Shown here piece by piece: positions 38,902-48,435 of a stretch of 64,000 nucleotides of DNA. Position numbers and translations under genes: made by a program. Every line of letters begins with the position of its first letter. Positions within the stretch are counted from its first letter, which is position 1. The stretch spans positions 16,554,001 through 16,618,000 of the forward strand of contig NW_020825289.1 in NCBI RefSeq assembly GCF_003286085.1, given 5' to 3'. The notes beneath the pieces are model-generated. The model saw nothing but the letters and a program-made list of their open reading frames with translations, was not told the origin of the DNA and made no database searches. Origin of the DNA: Drosophila persimilis (Eukaryota > Arthropoda > Insecta > Diptera > Drosophilidae).

Positions 38902-41900
38902 CTTGCCAACATGGCCACGCGAACAAAAGCGTTAAATGAGCGTGGCAAATCCTTGTTTACAGCGCCGAGCGCTTGCCGCCGGATTACACGCTCGATTGTC
39001 CCATTGTCCATTGTGCCGTTTATTGCCAAATGGCGATCTGTACTGCAGGCTCCGCTCGGGTGTTCGGCTGCCCCCTGCCCCTCCCTTTCTTTCTTTTGTT
39101 TTTCGGCCCTGGTATCTGTCTGATGTCAGCTGCCTTGATTCGCATAAATTGTTGCATATTTGAAGGCGCGCACGCATAAATTTGCATAATTTGCGGCGCC
39201 ACGAAGGGGCTCGGCTCTGTCCATTGGTTTTTGCAATATTCTAATTGCATTGCGTTTTTGGTAAAACTTTTTTGTTTGCCAATTTTCGATTTACATTTCA
39301 AAATCGAATTTTTGCCTGCTCTTCGGAATAATAATGCAAATTGGTAATATTAAATTACGTTTAAAGGGATATTCGGGCACAGATATGTGCCACATTTGGG
39401 GGCAGGAATCGCATTCAGAGCGGCGACTGTACTCTCATAATTGGCCCCGTTCTTTCGGGCACATATTCCCCATCAACTGCTCTTCCTCCCTGCCACCACC
39501 CACCCCCCACCAACGAACACTTACCCCTTGGTGGTGCAACCAGCCCGTAGCAGCTCCTGGGCTGATGGCTGGCCCCAAAGCCACTAACTTGAAATTGCTT
39601 TCGGCAAATATATTAGCCTCTTGATAATTTTCAACAATAAATTCCTTGCCACACACACACGCACACACACACAGACACAGACACAGACACAGAGAGAGAG
39701 AAGAGTCTGGGACTGGGGCTTGCCTGGCGCTCCCGGGAACTCTCTAATGCATTGTGCAACGCTCCAGAAAGTACAACAAAAGTCGCTCATGTTGCAAGCT
39801 GTCAGTGCAACACTTGTCGCATGTCACTGCCGCAGTTGCACTTGCAGCAGAATGGAGAGCGGAGAGCAAGAGGAATGCCATAGAATGCAGGAGTCGTGTG
39901 TGGGGAAGCACACACCAGACAAAAGTCAACGCGAACTGGAAGCTGAAATGGAAGAGGGTCCTGGTCGTGGTCCTGGTCGTGGTCCTGGTCCTGCAGAGAG
40001 AGACAACTGGGGAGAATGTCTGTAGCGGGAGGAGCAATGCTCTGTCCCTCTGAGAAATCTTCATTAGCACAAAGAGAGAGAGACAGAGAGAGGCAGAGAG
40101 AGGAGGAGGGAAAGAGTGTGTGTTTTCCTTCAAGCTTCAGATAAGCAGGGCATTCGCTTGGCGGCGTGTAAGGGATCTACTTCCCTTTTCTTTTGGCTTT
40201 TGTCCGTGCCCCAGCACCAGCCCCTGCCCCTGTCCCTGCCCCAGTCCCTGCCTCAGCCCCCGTCCCTGCCTCAGCCTCAGTCCCTGCCTCTGCCCCTTTG
40301 TTGTAATTGCCACGACTCTCTCTCTCTCTGTCTTTCTCGTGGCTGCTGCTCTCACACATGGCTGGCCTTTGTTTTAACACAACTAATACAATTGCACCGT
40401 TGGGAAATGCTCAGCGCGATGGCGGCTGCCGCTGCCGCTGCCGCTGCAATGGCGTTGATTTTATTTGCCATCGCAGAGTCCGACCAGCAGAGATGAGCTT
40501 CGTGCCCCGTGCCCCGTGCCCCCTGCTCGACAATGTTAGTAACTCAATAAACTTGTCAAAGGTACAAAGTAGTAGGCAACTTGCCGCCTTTTCCTCTCCT
40601 CTCCGCTGCTCTGCTCCTCCCCTAAGTGGTGGCTTTTCTTCAACCCGAGTCGCCGAGTGATTAATTTGCGGGCTTGATGTGATTTACTTGCAGCTGCAGC
40701 TGCAGTTGCAGCACCGCCCCCCCCGGGAGAGCCAGCTGTCTATTAATGTTGCATCTTAAGTTCGCTCCTAATTGACTAATGGAGGCTTAGTGCGGTCTTT
40801 TGACAGGACAGGCTCTGGGCCTGATGAAATTTATGGTAACCAAGAGTCAGGGCGGTGCAAGGAGAAGAAGCCCTGTGCGAGTTTGTTGAACTTAAACCTG
40901 ACCCAAGGGCCATAAATCTGTTTGGCAGCGCCACAAAGTATGCGGCACAACACGGCATCAGCGGCAGCAAGCTGCAACCATAAAACCGCTATAGTATCAG
41001 TTGGCTCTCTGCCCCTGCCCCTGCCCCTGCCCCTGCCCCTGCCGCTGCCTTGCTGTTGTCGCTCGTGGTCTGGGGGGGTTGCGTTAAAGTTTATGTCTGG
41101 CAATTTTCGCCAGGCGACAGAAATATCGCAGAATAAAGCCAACAAACTGCCGCAAAACAAAGGCCTGGGGATCTCTTCGGCTCCTTGGAATCGAGAGATT
41201 TGACGGCCTGCAATCGAAGCAGGAATTGCATCATTTTCGGCGTGCTTGTCGAAGTTGTTGACGACCAAATAAAACGCAGATGGGGAACTGCCCGTGTCTT
41301 GCTGACAGGCAATTGAGGTTCTGCAAACGGAATCTAATATAGAATGCAAATGCAAATGCAACCGCAACGAGTAGACAAACAACAGCAGCTCCCACTCTGC
41401 CACTCTGGCACTCCCCCACGCTGCCACTCCATCTGCAGCAACAATGTTAGCATGTGTTGGCCGCAAGTGTGTGCAACGCACACACTCTTTTTTGCTCGCT
41501 CCGGCTGGGGGCAGGTGCAACCGCACAGGCAACACACGGGCACGTGCACAAAGTGTTGCAGCTACGAGTATTATTTGCCCATCAAAAACTTGGCCTGCCA
41601 ACTTGTTGTATTTACAGGAAAACAAGTGCAAGAACAACAAGAGAGAGAGGGAGGGAGAGCCACACACACACACACACACACAGCAGCAACAGATGCACGG
41701 CCCTGGAAAAACTATGCATGTGTGTGTGTGTGTGTCTCTAGTCTTCCATTTCTGTTTTTTCGTGTTAAAAGTTGTACAACTGTTATCCTGGCGTGCCACC
41801 ATGTCCTTGGGGAGCAATCAACGCACTCTGAGAGCGCGTTGGCAGCCCGGCCGTGGCGTCATAATTGCACGACGCCCGAAGGTGGCCTACACTTTGTTTG

Positions 41901-43277
41901 CCCCTTGCAATTGCAACTCAATAACTTGTGCTCAATGGTGGCTCGACCGCCTCCAGCCTCAGAGAGGGGGCCTCATTACGAGGCAGGGCGCCACCCCCCA
42001 CCCCCACCGGCCATGACCAACGACTCGGAAACTGAAAGACAAACTCCGGAGCACAAACGCGCGAGCTTTTGACATCAGAAACTACGGAATAATAGCGATT
42101 ATCCCATTTGCATAATGCGGCAGTTAGCGCGACAAATAAGCGCTAAGATGGGATGGCCAGCAGACACTGAGGGCTGGAAAGCCAGAGGAAAGCCGGGAAA
42201 AACTGCCACTCGAGACGTCTCGGGCAGAAGGAACCTACGGCCCTGGAGGACACCAGCAGTCAGACATTCCCCGGATGGTAAAAGAACAAGGAGAACAAAC
42301 AGAGCAAACAGAGGAAGCAGAGGAATGCAGATGCAGGGGGGGACAAGGGCTCAAGTGAAAGGCTAAGAATGCAATTAAAGTCAAAAGGCACTGGACAAGT
42401 TGGCAGTCCCGACAGCTCCACTTGAGAGGGAGAGATGGTGGTGGTACACTCACCTGGCCATTCTTGTACCACATGCTGGAGGCAATGTCCAGATCCACCT
42501 CGCACATCAGCCGGATCTCCGAGTGCTGCTCGGCATAGACCACGGACATCTCCTCGTCCTCGTAGGGATTCGGCGGCACCGGCCGCAGCGGCAGCACCCG
42601 CGGCTCGAGCGGCTCCTCGTCCTCGCTGTCGTCCGCATCCTCGCGCGGACTCTTGCGCCCGAACACGTCCCGCACCCCAGTGCCGCTGTCGAACTCCTCC
42701 ACATCGTCTATGATGACGACCGGCTCCTTCTGCTTGGGCTTGAGGTCCTCGGGCGCCAGGTGGAGCGTGGAGCGCACCCGCTTCGCCTTTGGCGTGGTCA
42801 GACCCGTGGCCGACTCGTTGCCATAGGAAGCGGAGGCGGAGGCGGAGGAGGTCCTCGTGGAGGTCGTCCAGGTGGCTGCCGCCGTTGCCGCTGTGGTGGC
42901 CGCCGACGTGGACACGGACGTGGCGGCCGAGGTGGGCCTAGATGGCGGCTCGAGCTCCTCCTCCTCGGTTTCGCGTCGCTGCCGTCGCCTGGCCGCCCGA
43001 TGGGCCTGGTGGACCTTCAGCTGGTCCTTCCACCGGGCCCACTTCGACTTGGCCCTGCTGCAGTTCTTGGCGGCGGCACATCTGCTGCTCGGCTTATGGT
43101 CAACTGGCACGTCCTCGTCCTCGTCCTCGTCCTGCCGCTGCTCGTGCAGCTGGAAGCTGTGCGGCTCCTGCCTGGATATGCTCAGCCACTTGCTGACTGC
43201 TCGATGCTCGGCGGGCTTTGGCATCTGCATCTGCATGGACTTGCCATTGATATTCTGTGGTTGCGTATAGGTGGTGC
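14338..43277 (-). CDS. gene B: five-Ig-domain cell-adhesion protein with GPI-like C-terminus (start exon not found)
   Basis: Ten coding exons join in phase with consensus splice sites: 43277-42454, 37550-37373, 37284-37058, 36346-36193, 33087-32948, 32702-32573, 26436-26311, 25882-25682, 14900-14722 and 14655-14338. They give 824 residues after a split first codon, which needs one base from an upstream exon. Residues 1-240 are low-complexity: charged, with a basic RRRQRR at 96-101, an Ala/Thr/Ser tract and an acidic stretch. Five Ig domains follow, each from two exons: C258/W269/C313, C367/W380/C440, C487/W499/C531, C590/C637, and C686/W696 with no F-strand Cys. N-glycosylation sequons are at 452, 517, 668 and 762. 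After a charged linker (DDDEEEE) the chain ends in ALAVALALALALICCH, a hydrophobic tail without a cytoplasmic part, as in GPI-anchored proteins. The layout fits fly neural or muscle adhesion molecules. Neuromusculin is one family member I considered, but I cannot confirm it. Introns reach 10.8 kb. Confidence 0.88.
14722..14900 (-). CDS. gene B exon: first half of Ig5
   Basis: 179 bases, phase 1 in and phase 0 out, after CCATTTTGCAG and before GTGAGTCC. It encodes a sequon at N668, PLHLNVEFCANPPAHAARWLHG (C686, W696) and a strand ending STVLAYSVK. It lies 10.8 kb from the previous exon, the longest internal intron of the gene. Confidence 0.92.
18881..18911. repeat. (CA)n microsatellite
   Basis: Pure CA dinucleotide run of about 31 bases in an intron. 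Confidence 0.95.
21439..21469. repeat. (CT)n microsatellite
   Basis: Pure CT run of about 31 bases in an intron. A GA run on the opposite strand sense lies about 110 bases upstream (21308-21335), so the two could pair as an inverted repeat in RNA or single-stranded DNA. Confidence 0.9.
23316..23335 (-). repeat. poly-C run, 20 bases
   Basis: Uninterrupted C run followed by a CA repeat; poly-G on the transcribed sense of gene B. Confidence 0.9.
24992..25017. repeat. (CAG)n trinucleotide repeat
   Basis: About eight CAG units following GAAGAAGAAGAAG, in the intron next to the exon ending at 25682. In minus-strand translation it gives a Leu run with no splice support. Confidence 0.9.
25682..25882 (-). 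CDS. gene B exon: second part of Ig4
   Basis: 201 bases, phase 1 in and out, after CCCGTTTCAG and before GTAAGTCTC. It encodes SLGCWSHLDP, with an extra C597 next to W598, then QFSLKDVMYQDAGVYKCVG (C637) and the G strand LQSVTVSVK. The B-to-C strand distance is short (C590 to W598), so the core tryptophan or the cysteine pairing may be unusual. Confidence 0.9.
26311..26436 (-). CDS. gene B exon: first part of Ig4
   Basis: 126 bases, phase 1 in and phase 1 out, after CCTCTTGCAG and before GTAAGA. It encodes an acidic linker (DVTSEPDDQDVSV), then QLEVQLGGAVTLQCPQ with the B-strand C590. Unlike the other domains, this one is interrupted by a phase 1 intron. Confidence 0.9.
26437..32572 (-). other. 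6.1-kb intron of gene B
   Basis: No exon or RNA gene is visible. The DNA has short simple repeats (CA near 26815-26850, CAGG/GGGG-rich tracts, CTGGCT-type imperfect repeats near 30298-30350). Confidence 0.55.
32573..32702 (-). CDS. gene B exon: second half of Ig3
   Basis: 130 bases, phase 0 in and phase 1 out, after AATATTTGCAG and before GTGAGTAG. It encodes FLNFTSIRREHSGWYKCTS, with C531 completing Ig3 and a sequon at N517, and the G strand YYLSVR. Confidence 0.93.
32948..33087 (-). CDS. gene B exon: first half of Ig3
   Basis: 140 bases, phase 1 in and phase 0 out, after ATCCTTTGCAG and before GTAAGT. It encodes YTPSFAISRTPGFGYPLREG, then VSLKCDVDSNPPSTPRWQK (C487, W499). The CxVDSNPPxxxxWxK form is a textbook I-set / C2-type B-C strand pair. 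Confidence 0.93.
33088..36192 (-). other. 3.1-kb intron of gene B
   Basis: No exon is seen. It contains an ACAGAT array at 34332-34365, the 28-base C run at 35651-35678 and CTGGCT-type repeats near 35839-35880. Confidence 0.55.
35651..35678 (-). repeat. poly-C run, 28 bases
   Basis: Uninterrupted run of 28 C, among the longest homopolymers in the window; poly-G on the gene B transcript. Confidence 0.9.
36193..36346 (-). CDS. gene B exon: second part of Ig2
   Basis: 154 bases, phase 0 in and phase 1 out, between CTCTTAGCAG and GTAAGTTCC. It encodes ARLAAVYRAHHNARILCVMEHP with C440 on the F strand, a sequon at N452, and the G strand ASLLLDVQ. The MEHPTL turn resembles the F-G loop of nectin-like and Kirre-type second domains. 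Confidence 0.92.
37058..37284 (-). CDS. gene B exon: first part of Ig2
   Basis: 227 bases, phase 1 in and phase 0 out, between CTTCTTGCAG and GTAAGG. It encodes PPYLLID, ELNLACISEGGNPRPTLTWEV (C367, W380) and an insert ending EEIKNEK. The GGxPRPTxTW signature is typical of the second Ig domain of nectin/Kirre/sidestep-like adhesion proteins. A second GTAAGG lies 7 bases further in, but using it would break the frame. Confidence 0.92.
37373..37550 (-). CDS. gene B exon: second half of Ig1
   Basis: 178 bases, phase 0 in and phase 1 out, between CAACTGCAG and GTAAGTACC. It encodes the classic Ig end: ALTITNVMLEDDGKWQCEAEN, with C313 pairing C258, then the G strand VKLVVL. Confidence 0.93.
38867..38900. 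repeat. (TG)n microsatellite
   Basis: Pure TG run of about 34 bases. Confidence 0.95.
41010..41043. repeat. (CCCCTG)n hexamer repeat
   Basis: Five to six near-perfect CCCCTG units. On the minus strand it is CAGGGG, a G-rich array able to form a quadruplex. A degenerate relative lies at 40205-40290. Confidence 0.9.
42454..43277 (-). CDS. gene B coding exon 1 found (N-terminal extension and first half of Ig1)
   Basis: 824 bases after the acceptor CCCTTTGCAG, ending AATGGCCAG before GTGAGT; phase 1 in, phase 0 out. It encodes 274 residues. The first 240 are compositionally biased: Gln/Met/Pro, an alternating Asp-Glu run, a Lys/Arg-rich helix-like part (WARWKDQLKVHQAHRAARRR), an Ala/Thr/Ser tract, then acidic clusters and a Pro-rich hinge. 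Ig1 strands A-C follow, with LMCEVD and MWYKNG. The open frame continues a little upstream of the acceptor but offers no signal peptide there. Confidence 0.85.
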
Positions 43278-43660
43278 CTGCAAAGGGATACAAAGGATAT
43301 TCCATTCGATTAGTCATGTTTAAGAGCCAGATTTGTGGATTCCAACGGTGCAAAGGGGAAAAAAGCTAGGGATCCATGGGAATGAGCGTATCAATTACAT
43401 GGCATTCACTCCTGCAGACTGCAGTCGAGGGAGGCGGCCCGAACTCATAGCATTTATTTATGCACACTTTTTGGGGAGAGATCGAGAGAGTGGTGGGAGT
43501 GGCAGGAGGGGGGTAGGAATGAATCTCTTTCGGAATGTTTTCTCCATGCATGCAAATCCCCTGGTAATCCCATCGGCACACACACACCCACTTCCCAAGC
43601 TATTTTCATGCCCAACTTTGTGCGACTTGTTAGCCCGCCCCTTCTGCTGATTGTCTGTCT

Positions 43661-43679
43661 CCCCCCCCCCCCCCCCCCC
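43661..43679 (-). repeat. poly-C run, 19 bases
   Basis: Uninterrupted C run after TCTGTCT, 384 bases upstream (minus sense) of the first coding exon found for gene B. Confidence 0.9.
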
Positions 43680-45446
43680 TTGTCCCTTATCAGACCTGAA
43701 TCCTATTGTCGTGTGGTGTGGTTCTTGTCCTCCTCGTCCTGCACTCCACTCGACTCCCATTGCTGTGGTTGTTGCTGTTGTTGATAAATTTACACAAGTG
43801 TATGACAAGCTTTCAAATGGTAATTAATATTCATCTGAGACGAGACAGAAGAGTCGAGGAGCGGGGGTTGGGGAACCCATCAAAGGACAACTACAGCACG
43901 GGCTCTAGCTCCAACTCCAGCTTTGGCAATGGCTTCGGCTTCAGCTTTAGCTCATCCAGTGGCTGTGCCAGAACTGTGTCTGGAGGAGTCAACTGTAGCC
44001 AGAGCCACTGTCTGTGTGTGGTTGGGCGCCGGAGGAGTGCTCGGCGTAGACTCCACAATGTCATTGTCTGCCTGACGCTTTTGTCTTCCAGCCCTTTTCT
44101 TGTTTTGGGGGGCGGGGGCTTGGGCAGCTGGGGGATCGACTGCTCTTCATCTCTCTAAATTAAAGTTGTCATTTTTCAAGTGAACGCACAAAAGTATGCA
44201 ATGAGTCTAATAAATTTCTGCCCGGCATATCCTGCACCGTTCCGGGGGATAGGGGGAAACCCTAGCCTTGAGTTAGTTAGAGGCTAGTCCAGGGCTGCAC
44301 ACACACACACACACACACATGCGCCGATGCCCAGGCACATGAATAGGAGCTGAAATGTTTTCGCAACAGCTTAAAAGTATGCAGCACTTTTCGCACAGCC
44401 CGTGCGTGTGTGCGTGTGCATGTGGATGCGCTCTGTTTGCCTGTGTAGTTGTAGCTGTAGCTGTAGCTGTGTTTGTGCTGTAACTTAAGTTGTAAATGGA
44501 AGATTGCGACGGAAATTACACAAAACTGACGTTGGCTTTGGCCTCCCAGCCACCCAGCCACCCAGCCACCTGCCCACCCCTCGCCACTGCACTCGACTTG
44601 TGTGCTTGTGCCTGTGTGTGCGTGTAAATTTAATGAACACACACACACACACAAAAAGAACTCTAGAACTGGCAGGTATTGTTTGTCAATTAGTTGCTAG
44701 AGAGCATCATATTCGTGGCCTCCATTCAGGTCATTAGCAATTTGTAAATGGATTACATTCCATTTTTGATAATTATTACAAGCCACATCCTGCAGTCGAC
44801 GGGTCGGGCCATTAGATATTTAATATTCCAGAATATTCGATATTCTGATAATGCTCAGAATAATCTCGGATAAACCTGATATTAGATCCTTGGCATCCAT
44901 ATTCCCCTGTTTCTGTTTTAAACCTGCTCGTCCTCCAACGCAGTCTTATCTGCAGTGGTTGGGAGTGGCTCTCTCCCGTGACTCAACTCTGAGATACATA
45001 ACTTACGCCTTACAGTGTACTCGTGGCATTTCAGTGCAAACATTAAGCCATAACTCACAGGGACAGTCAATACTCGGCTCCACCCATCTCCGTAGTCAAC
45101 TGTCAACATACGGCCCCTTCCCTCTCCGCGTGCCCCGCACTGAGCGTTGATTAGGTTTATGTCCTTAAGGCATACGAACAGCTGGCAAGTCTCTTAGCTC
45201 TGCGCCAACATCCATCCAGAGAGCCCCAGAGAGGAATTCCTCCTGCAACTTGCACCTGAACGATGGGGGGGCCTACACCTGGCGGGGGATACGTACATAC
45301 ATACGAGGGCATGCAATCTCTTGGTCGTGTGCATTGTTCGAGTTCCAGAACGCCGACAACTTTGCCAACCGCCACTTAATGCAAGAGTCGAGTGGCAAGA
45401 GCCGCGAGGCGTGGCAGAGGCAGAGGCTGCACTTTGCCTGCCATGC

Positions 45447-45480
45447 GGTGGTGGTGGTGGTGGTGGTGGTGGTGGTGGCG
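45447..45480. repeat. (GGT)n trinucleotide repeat
   Basis: About eleven GGT units. The minus strand reads ACC, giving a Thr or His run in spurious open frames. Confidence 0.9.
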
Positions 45481-46099
45481 GTTAAGGGTGCGGCTTTTGT
45501 GGCAATTCTGCGTGGCAAGCCAGTAAACAGCAACAGCAGCAGGAGCAGTAGCAGGAGCAGCCTGTGTGGCATCCTCATTACTGCCATTGGAAACTAAAAG
45601 CCTTTTAATCGACTCTGAATAGTCTACATTCCACCGCATGGAGCCACTCGGTTGAGTGGCATGAATAGATTTTGCTGATTACCAATTAATTCATTGACTA
45701 AATGCAGTGTGGAAGATGTTTTTCCTGGCCAGACCTGGGGCTTGTCTTGCCCCATATGACTCGTTTTTGTGCCTTCTTCTGGCTTCCTTCTTTCACCCTG
45801 CCACATGCACCCCGCACGATGCTTCATTACACACACGCACACACAGACACACAGAGAGGAAGAGGAAGAATGTCAGCGACATTTACACAATGTCAACTAT
45901 AAATGCATTGCCAAACGCACGACGGGGAAGGGGAAGAGGAAGGGGCAGGGGGAAGGCGCAGCCAGGAGCCAGCTGCAATTGGGGACACCTTTGGTCAGGT
46001 GCAGCGCTCCACCGACTCTCGACTCTCGACTGCTGTCTCTGTGTGTCTCTCTGCTTTGCAATTGTGTCAAATTAATTGTCAACTGTTGTCCCTCTTTTG

Positions 46100-46106
46100 C
46101 TCTCTC

Positions 46107-46150
<44 letters not shown>
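46100..46150. repeat. (CT)n then (GT)n compound microsatellite
   Basis: About 41 bases of nearly pure CT with one CCC interruption, followed directly by TGTGTGTGTG. Confidence 0.92.
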
Positions 46151-46151
<1 letters not shown>

Positions 46152-47244
46152 TGTCTGTCGTCTGTTTGATAAATTGCATTTAATGGCTGCCGCCAATTAA
46201 GAGCAATTTTTGCTCTGCCGCTGTCGTTTTGTTTTCCACTCTGCTCTGCCCTTTCCCCTTCTATGTGGAAGTTTTTTTTTTGCGGCGGCTGCACTTTAAA
46301 AGAGCGAACGGGCCTAATAGAAATTGATAGCCGCCTTAGGTCCGTCTCCTAGCCCAGAGAGGGGGCCACGATTGCTCATCCGTCATGTTGACCACGTTCC
46401 TTGGCCATATTTCTCACTTCAGCACGCACAGCATTACAAAAATTAGATAAAACATTACGGGTGTGGGGTACTCGTACATTTAATGCAAGAAACTCGTTTC
46501 GTAGGTCATTTACCATCTATAAAAAAGGAAGAGCCTCTGCTCCTGGCTGGTGGCTGGTGGCTGGTGCCTGCCTCCGTGACTTCTTTCGTATTATTTATGT
46601 CGCCTGGCGACTTTGCCAAAAAGGTCGGCACTTTGTTCCATCATCATTCGAGAGAGAGAGAGAGAGAGGCACCGACCCCCTTGGAGTGGGGCCAGGGGTA
46701 TGACCGAATTGGCGGCGCCCTGGGATGGAGTTCTCTTGGCGACCGCCAAAAGGGTAGCCCCTGCGCCCAGTGGCTTGTATTTTCATCTATGCACCATTCG
46801 TTTCTCCTGGTCATTAGGCGTAGCGCACTTTGCGACGTCGTCGTAGTCGTCGCCGACGTGCTGTGTGACCAGTGCCAACCGCAAATTAAGTATACGTCGC
46901 GTGGCCCCTCCTCCTCCTTCTCCTCCTCCTCCGTGGCCTCCTGAAACATGGCTGCAGTTTTGCGCCACAGTCAACAAACAAATACTGAGACAACAAGCAG
47001 CGAAAGGGTCCAGGGCAAAAAGCCAGCCAGCGAACAAATTTCATTCTGTTTGTTTGCCTATCTCTCTAGCTCTCTCTCTCTCTCTCCCTCTCGCTCTATG
47101 TCTATCTCTTTATCTTGCCCACTGTTTGTTTGCTTCTCTCTCTCTCTCTCTCTGCCTCAGCCAGCGCTCAAACAACATGAATTAAGCGCCAAAAAATGTG
47201 CGCGGCACGTAAATAACTCCACACAGAGGAGGAGCGGGAGAGGC

Positions 47245-47269
47245 GGAGAGAGAGAGAGAGAGAGAGAGA
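47245..47269. repeat. (GA)n microsatellite
   Basis: Pure GA run of about 25 bases. CT-rich tracts at 47060-47160 lie just upstream, so the locus alternates the two strands of the same repeat. Confidence 0.9.
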
Positions 47270-48413
47270 AGCGTACCCCAGTGACTGTGAAGGAACGAGG
47301 CACGTGACCAAATTTCGATGGCAACTTTGTGGGGCACGCTTCCACTTCCACTTCCTGTTCCTCTCGCCTCTCGCCTCTCTATCTCTTGACGGGTGGCAGG
47401 GATGGTGCGACTTTATCATGTTTTCATTTCGAGGCACTGGCTTTTTAATTTTCCACATTTAACGGGGGCTGTTCAGAGTGGGGGGGGCGTGGCATTTCCT
47501 ATACAATTTCACTGCCACAGTAGCAGCGGCAGCGGCAGCGGCAGCAAATGAATGCAAATAAAACGAAGCGCAGGGCAATAAAATGTTGTTTCTGGCTGCA
47601 GCATAATTTATTTACTTTTGCTTTGACTTTGCCGCCCCCCGGGTTTTCCCGCGATTTTCCCCACTATTTTTTTTTTGCTGTTGTGGCGTCGGGAAATGCG
47701 CAATTAAAATGATAATTTTCCACTGTCCGCCCGTGCAAGTGCATTTCGCACGTACTGTGAATTATAACCTGCCGCATAAAAGTATGCTATAATTTAGCGC
47801 TTAAATGATGCGTGCTCCGCGCCAGAGAGCCCTGCGCGGAGGGAGGGACTTGGCTGCCACTTGGCTATGGGATAGTTTTTGTGGCTACAAGCCCACACCC
47901 ACCATCTCTGCCTCTCTCTCGCTCTCCCCCCGTCCTCGATTCTCGTTGACTTTATTGCATTCCTGGCACTCGACCATTTTTTATGGGCTTTAATTAATTC
48001 TACCCAAAATTCCCCCAAAAAAAAGAGAGGATAAACGAAAGGGAACTAAGCAAAAACACACACAAAAAGCAAATCTTATTAACGTTAGATGATGAAGAAA
48101 TAGCCGTAATGCTTTACTTATTACCTTCCAATTCATTAAACGTGCCGTCAAGCCGACCAACCGACCACTCAACCCCATCCGCCCCTCCCTCCATCCCCTG
48201 AGCACCGCCACCGCCTCGAGTGGACAGCCCTTTTCGGTTTTCCATTGATGTGGAAAGCGACAGGAGAGAGAGAGAAAGTCGAGAGGCTCTTCTTCTCCGG
48301 TGAGTGATTGCGGGAGGTATGTGTGTGTGTGTGTGTGTGTTTTGATTGTCTCTACGGTTCAATGAGTTCTTTTTTTGCTTTCCCCTTTTTTCTTTTTTGG
48401 GAATGTGGTGCGT

Positions 48414-48435
48414 GGGGGGGGGGGGGGGGGGGGGG
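48414..48435 (+). repeat. poly-G run, 22 bases
   Basis: Uninterrupted G run followed by AGGGG. Confidence 0.9.

Larger units (their letters stand above)
37551..42453 (-). other. 4.9-kb intron splitting Ig1 of gene B
   Basis: No coding exon is seen. It holds an ACAGAT array (38123-38143), a TG run (38867-38900), CA (41661-41681), a CCCCTG array (41010-41043) and a related CCTGCC-type array (40205-40290). Many short open frames come only from these repeats. Confidence 0.55.

Noticed and set aside
45273..45587. Minus-strand frame starting MAVMRMPHRLLLLLLLLL, resembling a signal peptide
   Set aside because: The Leu run comes from a CAG/CAGGAG simple repeat and is followed by an ACC-repeat Thr tract. 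No consensus donor in the required phase was seen.
48114..48362. Minus-strand frame ending NELEG at a GTAATA donor in phase 1, as an upstream exon of gene B
   Set aside because: The phase fits, but the sequence is Gly/Arg repeat-like with no signal peptide; one chance match is expected in 18 kb.
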